DNA of 64,000 nt, taken from contig NZ_AOPO01000005.1 in NCBI RefSeq assembly GCF_000336575.1, positions 124,001 to 188,000 of the forward strand, in the 5' to 3' direction. Positions 29,521-37,399 of this stretch are shown here, piece by piece. The position numbers were made by a program, and so were the translations under genes. The stretch is from Vreelandella titanicae BH1. GTDB taxonomy: Bacteria; Pseudomonadota; Gammaproteobacteria; Pseudomonadales; Halomonadaceae. The notes beneath the pieces were generated by a model. That model saw nothing but the letters and a program-made list of their open reading frames with translations, did not search any database and was not told the origin of the DNA. Within the stretch, counting starts at the first letter, position 1. The number at the start of each line of letters is the position of its first letter.

Positions 29521-30708
29521 ATGCGCTACGCAGCGATTACCGACCGTCTTTATGAACTTGGCGGTGACAAATGGGCGGTGCACAATGCCGCCAGAGCGCA
29601 TCAAGCCAAAGGCAAAGAGGTCATTGAACTGAGCATCGGTGAGCCGGATATCACCACAGATCCGGCTCTTGTCGAACACTGCATCAATGCTTTGCGGGCG
29701 GGGCGAACGCGCTATTCTAACGGGCGTGGTGAACCGGGATTGGTCGATGCGCTTATCGACACCTATGCACCACGCCTTCCTTCTATCAGCGAAGAGAACG
29801 TGCTGTGTTTTCCCGGCACCCAAACTGCATTGTTCGCTGTCATTCTGGCACTGGTCGGTGAAGGCGATGGTGTGTTGAGTGGCGACCCGTACTATGCCAC
29901 CTATGAAGGGGTTATTCGCGCGGCAGGTGCGCATTTACAACCGGTACCGCTGCGTATGGCGAATAGTTTTATCATGCAGCCCGATGATCTGGCCGACGCT
30001 ATTACTCCGGAAAGTCGGGTGCTAATGCTCAATACTCCGCACAATCCTACCGGCGCGGTGTTGGATCGTAAGACCTTGGTGCAGCTGGGCGAGCTGTGTA
30101 TCAAGCACGATTTGTGGATTCTCTGTGATGAGGTTTATGAAGCGTTGATTTTCGACGGTGATTTTGTCTCACCGCTGGAAATCGACAGCCTACGAGAGCG
30201 AACCGTGGTGGTGTCATCGATCTCCAAGAGCCATGCGGCAACTGGTTTCCGTAGTGGTTGGTCAATTGGGCCGGTGGAGTTCTCGCGCCGCTTGCTGCCC
30301 ATCTCTGAAACCATGTTGTTTGGCAACCAGCCATTTATCGCTGACATGACCGAGGTAGCCCTGCGCCAGCATTTCGATACCGCCGAGCGTCTGCGCGAAG
30401 CGCTGGGACGTCGCGCCAAACTACTGCACGAAGCCATCAGCCAAATCCCCATGCTGTCTTCAAGCCTGCCCCAGGGCGGCATGTTCCTGATGATCGATAT
30501 CTCCAAAACAGGTATGGACGGCGAGGCCTTCGCTTGGCGCCTTCTCGAAGAGCAGGGTGTGGCGGTGATGCCGGGCGCTTCCTTTGGCGAGAGTGCTACA
30601 TCTCTAATTCGGCTGGCGCTGACAGTGCCGGATGAAGTGTTGATGCAGGCGGTCGACAGGTTGGCAGCGCTTTGTCGAAGCCTGGAAGGGCATCACCTTG
30701 AGGCGTAA
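29521..30708 (+). CDS. PLP-dependent class I/II aminotransferase
   Basis: A 395-residue fold-type I aminotransferase. NTPHNPTGAV, the PLP Asp in ILCDEVYEALIF, the Schiff-base Lys in SSISKSHAATGFRSGW (Lys about 235) and the carboxylate-binding Arg near the C-terminus (SLIRLALTV) are all present. It is cotranscribed with the TetR gene. With the importer, dehydrogenase and aldolase it suggests deamination of an imported amino acid to a keto acid, then reduction and cleavage. The order and substrate are inference. Confidence 0.92.
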   Translation: MRYAAITDRLYELGGDKWAVHNAARAHQAKGKEVIELSIGEPDITTDPALVEHCINALRAGRTRYSNGRGEPGLVDALIDTYAPRLPSISEENVLCFPGTQTALFAVILALVGEGDGVLSGDPYYATYEGVIRAAGAHLQPVPLRMANSFIMQPDDLADAITPESRVLMLNTPHNPTGAVLDRKTLVQLGELCIKHDLWILCDEVYEALIFDGDFVSPLEIDSLRERTVVVSSISKSHAATGFRSGWSIGPVEFSRRLLPISETMLFGNQPFIADMTEVALRQHFDTAERLREALGRRAKLLHEAISQIPMLSSSLPQGGMFLMIDISKTGMDGEAFAWRLLEEQGVAVMPGASFGESATSLIRLALTVPDEVLMQAVDRLAALCRSLEGHHLEA

Positions 30709-30756
30709 CAGACAAGATATAAGAATGCGTTGACTGTGATATTTAACCCCCTACTC

Positions 30757-30867
30757 CGGTGTCTGCACAGGCAGTGCATTAGCCGGATCAGGTTTAGCGG
30801 GATCAGCGCTTGGCAGCAAAATGCTCACCTTGCGCGATCTCAGCCTGATATCACCGGCACCCCGTCA
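30757..30867 (-). ncRNA. Orphan TPP riboswitch copy
   Basis: On the minus strand the sequence reads ACGGGGTGCC, CAGGCTGAGATCG and CCCGCTAAACCTGATCCGG, so the TPP aptamer core is almost intact, with a G-to-A change in the GAACCTGA box. It is clearly homologous to the tenA-thiC riboswitch at 22985-23108, and similarity extends about 50 bases upstream (to about 30915 versus 23157). Downstream on the minus strand lies only the 3' end of the convergent aminotransferase gene, so it controls no visible thiamine gene. Confidence 0.88.
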
Positions 30868-31080
30868 AGCTTTTTGTTGGTGGAGTGCAGGAGGCGGGTG
30901 GGGGAAATGCAAGGGGAAGGTTGATACTGCCGAATTAGGCTTTGCTTGGTTGTGAAAGAGTGGAGTAGAGTCAAGATATAGTTGATAGAACTTCAGTGGA
31001 AGAGCCGTCAGGTTGAATAAGGTTGCTCAGGGTGCCTCATTTAAACCTATATATATCTTTGATTTTATTAGGAGATCTAT

Positions 31081-31269
31081 ATGCCAATCGTAACCGTTCA
31101 GCAGTCTCCAGGCAGGACTAAAGAGCAACGTGAGCTCTTAGTTAAGCGTATAACCGAAGCATTTTCAGAAGCATATGGAACCAGCCCTGAAGCAGTAACA
31201 ATCTTCCTGCAAAATTTTGATGATGAGCATTGGGCCAAAGGTGGGAAGCTACATTCTGATCGTTCCTGA
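31081..31269 (+). CDS. 4-oxalocrotonate tautomerase-family protein
   Basis: A 62-residue tautomerase monomer. After Met removal it begins PIVTVQQSPGRTKEQ, giving the catalytic N-terminal Pro; the helix KEQRELLVKRITEAFSEAYG follows. AGGAG stands seven bases before the ATG. The family isomerises conjugated keto/enol acids, and the role here is unknown. It is more AT-rich than the genes to its left and sits at the left edge of a cassette-like block. Confidence 0.85.
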   Translation: MPIVTVQQSPGRTKEQRELLVKRITEAFSEAYGTSPEAVTIFLQNFDDEHWAKGGKLHSDRS

Positions 31270-31559
31270 GTAGCTTCCCCCGATATGGACAATGGTGATC
31301 AGTGGGGCAGGTCGAGATATTGAATCCGTATAGCGTTTGACTCTGAGGGTAGCCTTCACCCGCTCCATCAGTTTCATAGGGGCCGCTCCCTACAAAATGT
31401 GTGCTTATATACAGCGTTGTCGAGTTGAGCAAAACGCGCAAGCACCCGAATCTTGGGTGTGCTGCCGAAATTTTCTTTGCCACCTGAAGAATCAATGGGG
31501 TAGAGTTAATTTTGATGGCTACATAAGCTCAATTATGTCTCAAAAGTAGGTAAGTGCAC
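31270..31559. other. Non-coding stretch in cassette block
   Basis: About 290 bases with no supported gene. Short frames exist but have no ribosome-binding site or recognisable domain. No clear attC-like pair of TAAC/GTTA arms was found here. Confidence 0.4.
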
Positions 31560-31922
31560 ATGGCAATGATTACTGATTTGGTAGTGTTATTGGTAGCTTT
31601 GCTCCACGGATATTTCTTGATATTGGAGATGTTTCTTTGGGATAAGCCGATGGGCCTTAAAGTCTTTGGTCATTCCAAAGAGCAAGCCGCAACGACAAAA
31701 GTTTTGGCATCGAATCAAGGTCTTTATAACGGTTTTATTGCAGTCGGTCTTTTGGTTGGTATCTTTCAAGGTGCGGCAGGATACGATTTCAAGTTATATT
31801 TTTTGGCGTGCGTTGTTGTGGCCGGAATCTACGGTGCAGCAACAGCAAACCGGAAAATTCTATTTGTGCAGGCGTTGCCAGGAGCAATTGGCTTGCTTTT
31901 AGTTCTTTTCGCTAATCATTAA
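31560..31922 (+). CDS. DUF1304-family membrane protein
   Basis: A 120-residue protein with four membrane helices, matching the DUF1304 pattern: an N-terminal helix with LLHGYFLILEMFLWDKP, then ASNQGLYNGFIAVGLLVG, two more helices and the PGAIGLLLVL segment. Start at ATG 31560; an in-frame GTG lies six bases upstream. Function unknown. Such small proteins are frequent cargo in integron cassettes, and an attC-like site follows immediately. Confidence 0.85.
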   Translation: MAMITDLVVLLVALLHGYFLILEMFLWDKPMGLKVFGHSKEQAATTKVLASNQGLYNGFIAVGLLVGIFQGAAGYDFKLYFLACVVVAGIYGAATANRKILFVQALPGAIGLLLVLFANH

Positions 31923-31934
31923 GTGCAGGTTCGC

Positions 31935-32034
31935 CATAACAATTCGCATCAGTACGCGGCCTGCGGCCGCCGGATACCCTTTCCAGGGCTCCTTCGTCAC
32001 CATTTCAAGGTCGCCGCTGTGCACGGAGTTAGGA
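31935..32034 (+). repeat. attC-like site A
   Basis: Candidate integron recombination site. The outer arms are TAAC (31937) and GTTAGGA (32028). The inner arms GCATCAG and CTGTGC pair with one unpaired T, the layout expected for L''/L' of a folded attC. The pairing farther inside is imperfect. It lies between two unrelated short genes. Confidence 0.45.
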
Positions 32035-32041
32035 GAAGTAC

Positions 32042-32626
32042 GTGACCAAAAAAGTCACTCAGATATCGGAATTTTTACTTCAGTTTGATGCGTTAAAATC
32101 GGTAAACCGCAAAACCTACATCAACGGTGGAGAGCGAGTTGAGAACTCAGCAGAACATTCGTGGCACCTGGCGATGGCTTGCTGGGCTTTTGCAGAGCAG
32201 TCACAGGAAGACTTTGACCTCTTAAAATTACTCAAACTGGCCCTGGTGCATGATCTTGGTGAGATTGGTGCAGGAGATACATTTCTCTATAGCGCAAACC
32301 GCAATGATGCCCACATTGAAGAGCGTAAGTATATCGAGAAACTGGCTTCTCATCCCGGTAACCCAATCGGAGATCTTCCGGAGCTCTGGGAAGAGCAAGA
32401 GTCTGGGGAAACTAAGGAAGCAAGGCTTCTCAAAGTCATCGACCGTCTATTACCTTTTCTGCACAATGTAACGAGCGAGGGCCGTGCCTGGAGAGACCAT
32501 GGCATACGGAAGAGCCAAGTGCTGAAAATGCATGGGTTCATAGAGCAGGAAAACTCAGAAATATACGACTGGTTTATTTCAAAGGTTGAGTACGCCGTGG
32601 ATCAAGGCTGGCTAAAGAACTCCTAA
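32042..32626 (+). CDS. HD-domain hydrolase (HDDC2/YfbR-like)
   Basis: A 194-residue metal-dependent phosphohydrolase. The HD residues are visible as AEHSWHLA, the central LVHDLGEIGAGD and a distal Asp in LKVIDRLLPFL. Its closest style is the HD_3 family of 5'-deoxynucleotidase-like proteins acting on nucleotide monophosphates. It starts at GTG 32042 with AGGAG six bases upstream; that site overlaps the right arm of the preceding attC-like site. Integron-cassette HD hydrolases are common. Confidence 0.85.
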   Translation: MTKKVTQISEFLLQFDALKSVNRKTYINGGERVENSAEHSWHLAMACWAFAEQSQEDFDLLKLLKLALVHDLGEIGAGDTFLYSANRNDAHIEERKYIEKLASHPGNPIGDLPELWEEQESGETKEARLLKVIDRLLPFLHNVTSEGRAWRDHGIRKSQVLKMHGFIEQENSEIYDWFISKVEYAVDQGWLKNS

Positions 32627-32685
32627 CCAGGTCCGTCACGGCGACGCCTTCATTTCGTAGCCGCGCGTGCTGAACGGCGTTAGAT
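32621..32685 (+). repeat. attC-like site B
   Basis: About 65 bases. The left arm TAAC overlaps the HD gene stop. The right arm GCGTTAGAT matches GTTRRRY and is typical of short attC sites. The internal arms (GTCACGGCGACG and CGCGCGTGCTGAAC) show partial pairing. This is consistent with a cassette joint between the HD and GNAT genes. Confidence 0.55.
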
Positions 32686-32715
32686 CTACAACCAAACACT
32701 AAAATGGAGCTCCTA

Positions 32716-33171
32716 ATGAAAGTTGCATACAGGATGGCAACACCTGACGATGCGGCCGAATGCATTGCCTTGAGAGGAAAGACGAGAGAAAACGCTTTCT
32801 CTGTCGAACAATTGGAAGAACTCGGTATTACTTTAGAGAGCTGGAAAGCAGGAATTAGCGATGGCTCCTTACCTGGTTACGTTGGTGTTAGTGAAGGAAA
32901 GATTATTGGCTATTGCTTCGGTGATAGCGAAACCGGAGAAATTGTTGTTTTGGCACTATTGCCAGAATATGAAAGTAAAGGTGTTGGCAAAGCACTATTG
33001 AATAAAATGATTGAGTCTTTCAACTCTTTCGGGTTTGAACGACTTTTCCTCGGGTGTTCATCCGATGCGAAAGCTCGTTCATATGGCTTTTATCGACACC
33101 TAGGCTGGCGTTCAACTGGTCTATTTGATGATGCGGAAGATGAGATACTTGAATACTTCCCTAATAAATAG
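32716..33171 (+). CDS. GNAT-family N-acetyltransferase
   Basis: A 151-residue acetyltransferase. The acetyl-CoA motif A reads VVLALLPEYESKGVGKALLNKMI (about residues 78-100, with the R/Q-x-x-G-x-G/A variant SKGVGKA), followed by FLGCSSDAKARSYGFYRHLGW. GGAGC upstream favours the ATG at 32716 over the one at 32704. It is flanked by attC-like sites on both sides. The substrate is unknown. Confidence 0.88.
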   Translation: MKVAYRMATPDDAAECIALRGKTRENAFSVEQLEELGITLESWKAGISDGSLPGYVGVSEGKIIGYCFGDSETGEIVVLALLPEYESKGVGKALLNKMIESFNSFGFERLFLGCSSDAKARSYGFYRHLGWRSTGLFDDAEDEILEYFPNK

Positions 33172-33189
33172 TGAGGTCATATTGGCACC

Positions 33190-33265
33190 ATCCAACAAGT
33201 GGTTCAAACCGTTCGCTGTGCTCGCTGGGACGGGCTAAAGCCCACCCCTTAACAAAACGTTATGG
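33190..33265 (+). repeat. attC-like site C
   Basis: CCAACAAGTGGTTCAAACCG on the left and CCCTTAACAAAACGTTATGG on the right form the R''/L'' and L'/R' arms of a ~75-base attC of the type seen in marine gammaproteobacterial integrons. A GGGCTAAAGCCC inner hairpin is also present. Confidence 0.65.
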
Positions 33266-33300
33266 CACACGATTAAATTAACTGACTCAAAGCTCAGCGT

Positions 33301-33427
33301 CATAACAAAGCGTTTAAGAGTGAATCGCAACGCTTGGCATTTTCAGCTCAAGGCTGGGTGTCGTTTTTACGGCACAATGTTTTAGGTTAGGTGGCAGCGT
33401 TGCTTACACCTTAATGCTGCGTTAAAT
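33301..33427 (+). repeat. attC-like site D (Vibrio superintegron type)
   Basis: About 125 bases. The left arm TAACAAAGCGTTTAAGAG and right arm CACCTTAATGCTGCGTTA are complementary with an unpaired base, and inner CGCAACGC pairs with GCGTTG. The right box GTTAAAT matches GTTRRRY exactly. Length and arms resemble attC repeats of Vibrio chromosomal integrons. Confidence 0.75.
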
Positions 33428-33681
33428 CAGTAGTGATATCGGAGTTGGGCAATTAGCAAAGCGTCATCCGTGACTTTGTAAACCATTCGGTGTTCTTCGT
33501 TGATTCGCCGAGACCAATAACCGGCGAGACTGTGTTTGAGAGGCTCTGGTTTGCCGACCCCTTCAAATGGCTCTCGGTTGGTCTCTTTGATTAACTTGTT
33601 AATTCGGTTAAGAATCTTCTTGTCGGTTTTCTGCCAGTACAGATAGTCTTCCCAGGCGCTCTCGGAGAAGATTAGTTTCAT
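33427..33681 (-). CDS. yoeB: YoeB-family toxin (ribosome-dependent mRNA endonuclease)
   Basis: An 84-residue RelE-superfamily toxin that cleaves mRNA at the ribosomal A site. The YoeB catalytic residues are in place: Glu46 (GKPEPLKH), Arg65 (NEEHRMVY) and His83-Tyr84 at the C-terminus (RYHY), giving the same numbering as E. coli YoeB. Its ATG overlaps the antitoxin stop by four bases. It lies directly right of attC-like site D but on the opposite strand to the other cassette genes. Confidence 0.94.
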   Translation of the reverse strand: MKLIFSESAWEDYLYWQKTDKKILNRINKLIKETNREPFEGVGKPEPLKHSLAGYWSRRINEEHRMVYKVTDDALLIAQLRYHY

Positions 33682-33929
33682 TCAAGAAGTTCCTTCTCCT
33701 GACCACCACCTTGTTCCAATTCGGCAACGGATTCCAGCAAACGGCGGGCGTTCTTAGGTGCGCGCAGAAGATAGGCTGTCTCTTGCAGCGCCTCATAGTC
33801 TTCGAGAGAGATCATTACCACGGATTGCGCCTTGCTTCGGGTGATGATCATAGGTGAATGGTCTTCACAGACCTGCTCCATGGTTTTTGCTAGATTGGTT
33901 CTAGCGGCTGTGTAGCTGATAGCATCCAT
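33678..33929 (-). CDS. yefM: YefM/Phd-family antitoxin
   Basis: An 83-residue antitoxin. MDAISYTAARTNLAKTMEQVCEDHSP is the N-terminal DNA-binding region, followed by TRSKAQSVVMISLEDYEALQETAYLL and an acidic C-terminal toxin-wrapping tail. The in-frame extension to 33992 runs through the operator region and is unlikely to be translated. It is cotranscribed with and overlaps yoeB. Confidence 0.93.
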   Translation of the reverse strand: MDAISYTAARTNLAKTMEQVCEDHSPMIITRSKAQSVVMISLEDYEALQETAYLLRAPKNARRLLESVAELEQGGGQEKELLE

Positions 33930-33940
33930 AAGGTTGCTCC

Positions 33941-33964
33941 TGTACAGGATGTTGTTAATGTACA
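33941..33964. promoter_or_regulatory. YefM operator with two TGTACA cores
   Basis: TGTACAGGAT occurs twice (33941 and 33959), 12-35 bases upstream of the antitoxin start. TGTACA is the core bound by E. coli YefM-YoeB, so this is the likely autorepression site. Confidence 0.75.
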
Positions 33965-33992
33965 GGATATAGTACGTAGTGAGGTTTGACAA

Positions 33993-34485
33993 TCAACTGC
34001 ACAGCGCTCGGTTTTCCGCCGCTTTGCGGATTCGAATCCATTGGAAAGTTACGCGTGTTGGCAGCTTGTTTGCTAATGCGTTGTCTCAACGCAGACGCCA
34101 TAGCTTTTCGATACGTCGTACCATCGCCTGGATTACCTGTCGTCGAGCTTCTTGCTGATCCAGCCGCACACGCTCAAGATCAACGCCTCCCCGCCCATCG
34201 CGGTATCTGGAAGGGATGCTTCCCTTGAGCAAATTGCCGGCACTTCCTTCTGGCACGGCATCGTTATCGCAGCGGGCTAACGAGCCGTGGTGGTGAAAGT
34301 TCTGCACTTTTGTTGAGTTCATCATGCGCCTGACCTCCATCATATCGTCCCTGTTCCCGGGGCGATTGGGTTATCTCATGGGTTCAGGTGCATGCTAATC
34401 TTGTTCTAAGCTGCAAGGTATTCCATGAAAGTGAGAATTAACTTTGCAAAAACGAACAGGTAAAAATCTCAGGCAACCTTCTGCC
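33993..34485. other. Region without a supported gene
   Basis: About 490 bases between the toxin-antitoxin pair and a LysR gene. A minus-strand frame of 85 codons (34086-34343) has no recognisable domain and I do not call it. GTTGGCAGCTTGTTTGCTAATGCGTTG (around 34057-34084, quoted here only as a region rich in GTTG/GCGTTG) vaguely recalls an attC right arm but has no clear partner. Confidence 0.35.
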
Positions 34486-35421
34486 ATGACACAGAAAACC
34501 AGGAGTCACCTAGCGTGGAACGACTTTGAGGTCGTCCTGGCAATCGCAACTGCAGGTTCGCTGTCGGGTGCCTCACGCGCCTTGGGCGTCAGTCACGCTA
34601 CGGTTTTCCGGCGGCTGGGTGATATCGAACAGCGCCTTGGTGTTTCTCTTTTTGAAAGAAGCCGAACCGGTTACCGGCCAACGCTTGCTGGAGAAGAGCT
34701 CGCTGAAACCGCCAGAATCATGGATGAAGCAGCCTTGGCCGCCGAGCGTAAAGTCGCTGGGCGCGACTTGGAGCCGAGAGGGGAAATCTGGCTCACCACA
34801 ACGGACTCTTTGTTGATGGGGCTGCTCTCTCCTCTGTTCACGCAGTTTCAGCATAAATATCCAGGCATCGTGCTGGACGTCGCCGTATCCAACCAGCTAT
34901 TCAATCTGACACGCAGAGAAGCTGACGTCGCCATCCGCCCGTCCAATGCTCCTCCTGAAAATCTGATTGGGCGACCGCTGATGGCCATAGGGCAGGCGGT
35001 CTACGGACATCGAAGCCTCAATCTGTCACCAGGAGCTTCCATCAAGGCCCTTGCTAGCCAGCCCTGGATTGGTGCTGGTCCGCGATTGCAGGACTCAGCA
35101 CTGGATCAGTGGATGGACAACAACGCGCTGAAAGCGGCCTGTGTCTACCGTGTCGATACGCTGGTCAATATACTCAGCGCTGTTAGCTCCGGTATGGGGC
35201 TGGGTGTTCTGCCCTGTTATTTGGCGGACGAAGATCCGGACATTATCCAGCTCACTGATCCCATCCCCGAGCTGGAATACGGTTTGTGGTTTCTGATGCA
35301 CCCGGATCTACGAGGCGTAGTGAGGATTCATGCCTTGATGGATTTTCTGACAGAAATGGTTCGCGCTCAGAAACAACGCTTGGCCGGTTACTGTTTAACG
35401 ACAAGCACGACCTTACCTTGA
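34486..35421 (+). CDS. LysR-family transcriptional regulator
   Basis: A 311-residue regulator with an N-terminal winged HTH (GSLSGASRALGVSHATVFRR) and a LysR substrate-binding domain with EADVAIRPSNAP. The ATG at 34486 (MTQKTRS) is chosen; the frame is open from a TTG at 34444 but without a domain reason. It is convergent with the MDR oxidoreductase gene, and the last 34 bases of both genes overlap. The target is unknown. Confidence 0.88.
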   Translation: MTQKTRSHLAWNDFEVVLAIATAGSLSGASRALGVSHATVFRRLGDIEQRLGVSLFERSRTGYRPTLAGEELAETARIMDEAALAAERKVAGRDLEPRGEIWLTTTDSLLMGLLSPLFTQFQHKYPGIVLDVAVSNQLFNLTRREADVAIRPSNAPPENLIGRPLMAIGQAVYGHRSLNLSPGASIKALASQPWIGAGPRLQDSALDQWMDNNALKAACVYRVDTLVNILSAVSSGMGLGVLPCYLADEDPDIIQLTDPIPELEYGLWFLMHPDLRGVVRIHALMDFLTEMVRAQKQRLAGYCLTTSTTLP

Positions 35422-36407
35422 ATGCCGCCTTGCATAGCTCTCTGGTGCGCAGCCGATGCTTCTGCCAACGAATAGGTACTGTCGATCACGATCCGAATGG
35501 TACGGTCGTCGAGCAAGCGACTGGCCTGCGCCAGCAGCATTCCGTTTGAGTGCACCTGTAGTGAGGAAACCGTAATCCCTAGCTTGTCGGCTTCATCCCT
35601 GGCAGAAAAGCCCAAGGGGTTGACCAGAAAAAGCGAACCGCCTGGTTTAATAATGCTGAGCAAGCGCTCCATGTTCGGGCCACCCACAGCGTCAAGCACC
35701 AGATCCACATCATGTGCGACCGTTTCGGCGGCTGCCTTGGTGTAATCAATGAAGTCGTCAGCACCCAGTTCGTGAAGAAGCCCTTCATGCTTGCCTGAGG
35801 CAACCGCGATCACACGCGCCCCTTTCCATTTAGCGACTTGAACCGCTAGATGCCCCACGCCACCGCCAGCCCCATTGATCAAGACGGTCTTGCCTTGGAG
35901 CGGGACAGGCACATGCCGAAATGCCTGGAATGGATTGGGTAGGTCATTACCAGGATCAACCAGAAACTGCCAGACAGTAAGCAGTGACATTGGGGCACCT
36001 GCTGCCTCGACATGAGAAATGCCCTTTGGTTTCAACGCTAGGTGGCTTTCAGGAACGCTGACATATTCGGCATAGGCGCCGCTGCCCGTCATCAGGTCTT
36101 CGGGGAAACGCACCATTACAAAGACGTGGTCACCTACGCTGACCTTGGAAACCTCGTCGCCAATGGCAGCAACGACCCCTGACACATCAGTGCCTAATGT
36201 CAGCGGGAAGTTGGGGCTAGGCTGCCATTCTGGAGGTAGCGCCCGATAGCCGTCGCGCAGGTAAAGGTCTGGTGGGTTAAGACTTGCCGCATGAACTTGG
36301 ATAAGCACTTCACCGGCTTGTACTTCGGGTCGGGGCGTATCTTCGTAAAGCAAGACCTCTGGGCCGCCGAAACTATGCAGCTGCACTGCTTTCATCATGT
36401 CGTTCAT
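35388..36407 (-). CDS. Quinone-oxidoreductase-like MDR enzyme
   Basis: About 339 residues of the medium-chain dehydrogenase/reductase family without structural or catalytic zinc ligands, like zeta-crystallin/QOR. The N-terminal GroES-like domain (MKAVQLHSFGGPEVL) is followed by the Rossmann motif INGAGGGVGHLAVQVAK (about 155-171). The ATG at 36407 lies behind GAGTGAGG. It is divergent from a second LysR gene, which probably controls it. It likely reduces quinones or enones with NADPH. Confidence 0.9.
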   Translation of the reverse strand: MNDMMKAVQLHSFGGPEVLLYEDTPRPEVQAGEVLIQVHAASLNPPDLYLRDGYRALPPEWQPSPNFPLTLGTDVSGVVAAIGDEVSKVSVGDHVFVMVRFPEDLMTGSGAYAEYVSVPESHLALKPKGISHVEAAGAPMSLLTVWQFLVDPGNDLPNPFQAFRHVPVPLQGKTVLINGAGGGVGHLAVQVAKWKGARVIAVASGKHEGLLHELGADDFIDYTKAAAETVAHDVDLVLDAVGGPNMERLLSIIKPGGSLFLVNPLGFSARDEADKLGITVSSLQVHSNGMLLAQASRLLDDRTIRIVIDSTYSLAEASAAHQRAMQGGIQGKVVLVVKQ

Positions 36408-36443
36408 CACAACCTCACTCAAGAATAGTCACATGGCAAATAG

Positions 36444-36458
36444 TAAGGAAGTTCCTTA
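36444..36458. promoter_or_regulatory. Palindrome in the LysR/MDR divergent region
   Basis: TAAGGAAGTTCCTTA, a perfect inverted repeat around one base, lies midway in the 89-base region between the divergent genes. It is a good candidate for the LysR recognition site. Confidence 0.5.
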
Positions 36459-36496
36459 TCATTGATAATGGTGCGTAGATTCGTTTTAATAATTCC

Positions 36497-37399
36497 ATGA
36501 AGGAACAAATCGGATTGGAACGCCTCACGGGGCTTATCGCATTTGCACGCGCCGGCTCCTTAGGCAGCTACACCGCTGCGGCGCGCTCGTTGTCTGTTTC
36601 GCCCTCTGCGATAAGCAAAAGCATCCAGCGGTTGGAGCGTCACTTCGGCGTCTCTCTTTTCACTCGTACGACACGATCGCTGTCTTTCACGGCCGAGGGC
36701 CGCGACTTGCATGGACGTGTGCTAGAGCTGTTGCGCCAGGCAGAAGAGATAGAGCAGGTAGTGAAGTCTGCTCGTTCCGAGCCCGCAGGCACGTTACGAA
36801 TTGCGGCATCACTCCCATTGGGTCTGCATCTGATTGCTCCTGCTATTACGGATTTTCGAACGCGCTACCCGAAGGTAACGATCGACCTGCGGCTGAGCGA
36901 CCATATCGTCGGTATGGTTGAAGAGAGCATTGATCTTGCAGTGCGGATCGGTGAACTTGCGGATTCGTCACTTTTGTCCAGGCGGCTCTCACCTTACAGG
37001 CTCTCTTGCTACGCTTCGCCAGACTACCTGGCTAGGTATGGTGCTCCCGAGCATCCAGATGAACTGGTGGGGCACGAAACGATCAATTTGCGCTACCAAA
37101 GTACGGGGCAAATGTTTCGCTGGCCGTTCCGGATCGGCGAGAAGGAGATCGAAATAGTGCCATCTTCCCCTGTTATCGTTGATTCAAGCGAAGCCGTCAT
37201 AGCTGCTATGGCCACGGGTGCAGGTATCGGGATGGTTGCAAGTTTCATGGCTGCCCAGCGGGTTAGGCGAGAGGAACTGGTACCAATCCTGCCCGACTTC
37301 GATGTAGAGCGGCATAATATCATTGCGCTATGGCCACAGAGTCGTAGCACCAACCCCGCTGTACGCGCCTTTATCGATATGTTGATCGAACGACTTTGA
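36497..37399 (+). CDS. LysR-family transcriptional regulator (CrgA/AaeR-like)
   Basis: A 300-residue regulator with HTH segment [25 protein letters not shown] followed by [12 protein letters not shown] and a substrate-binding domain ([17 protein letters not shown]). Such regulators next to a divergent oxidoreductase often respond to a reactive aldehyde or quinone substrate. It probably controls the MDR gene through the intervening palindrome. Confidence 0.9.
   Translation: MKEQIGLERLTGLIAFARAGSLGSYTAAARSLSVSPSAISKSIQRLERHFGVSLFTRTTRSLSFTAEGRDLHGRVLELLRQAEEIEQVVKSARSEPAGTLRIAASLPLGLHLIAPAITDFRTRYPKVTIDLRLSDHIVGMVEESIDLAVRIGELADSSLLSRRLSPYRLSCYASPDYLARYGAPEHPDELVGHETINLRYQSTGQMFRWPFRIGEKEIEIVPSSPVIVDSSEAVIAAMATGAGIGMVASFMAAQRVRREELVPILPDFDVERHNIIALWPQSRSTNPAVRAFIDMLIERL

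Noticed and set aside
34000..34090. Possible fifth attC site right of the toxin-antitoxin pair
   Set aside because: GCGTTG-like right arm seen, but no complementary left arm could be aligned convincingly.
34086..34343. 85-codon minus-strand frame between the toxin-antitoxin pair and the LysR gene
   Set aside because: No recognisable domain, composition unlike a conserved protein, and no other support; treated as non-coding.
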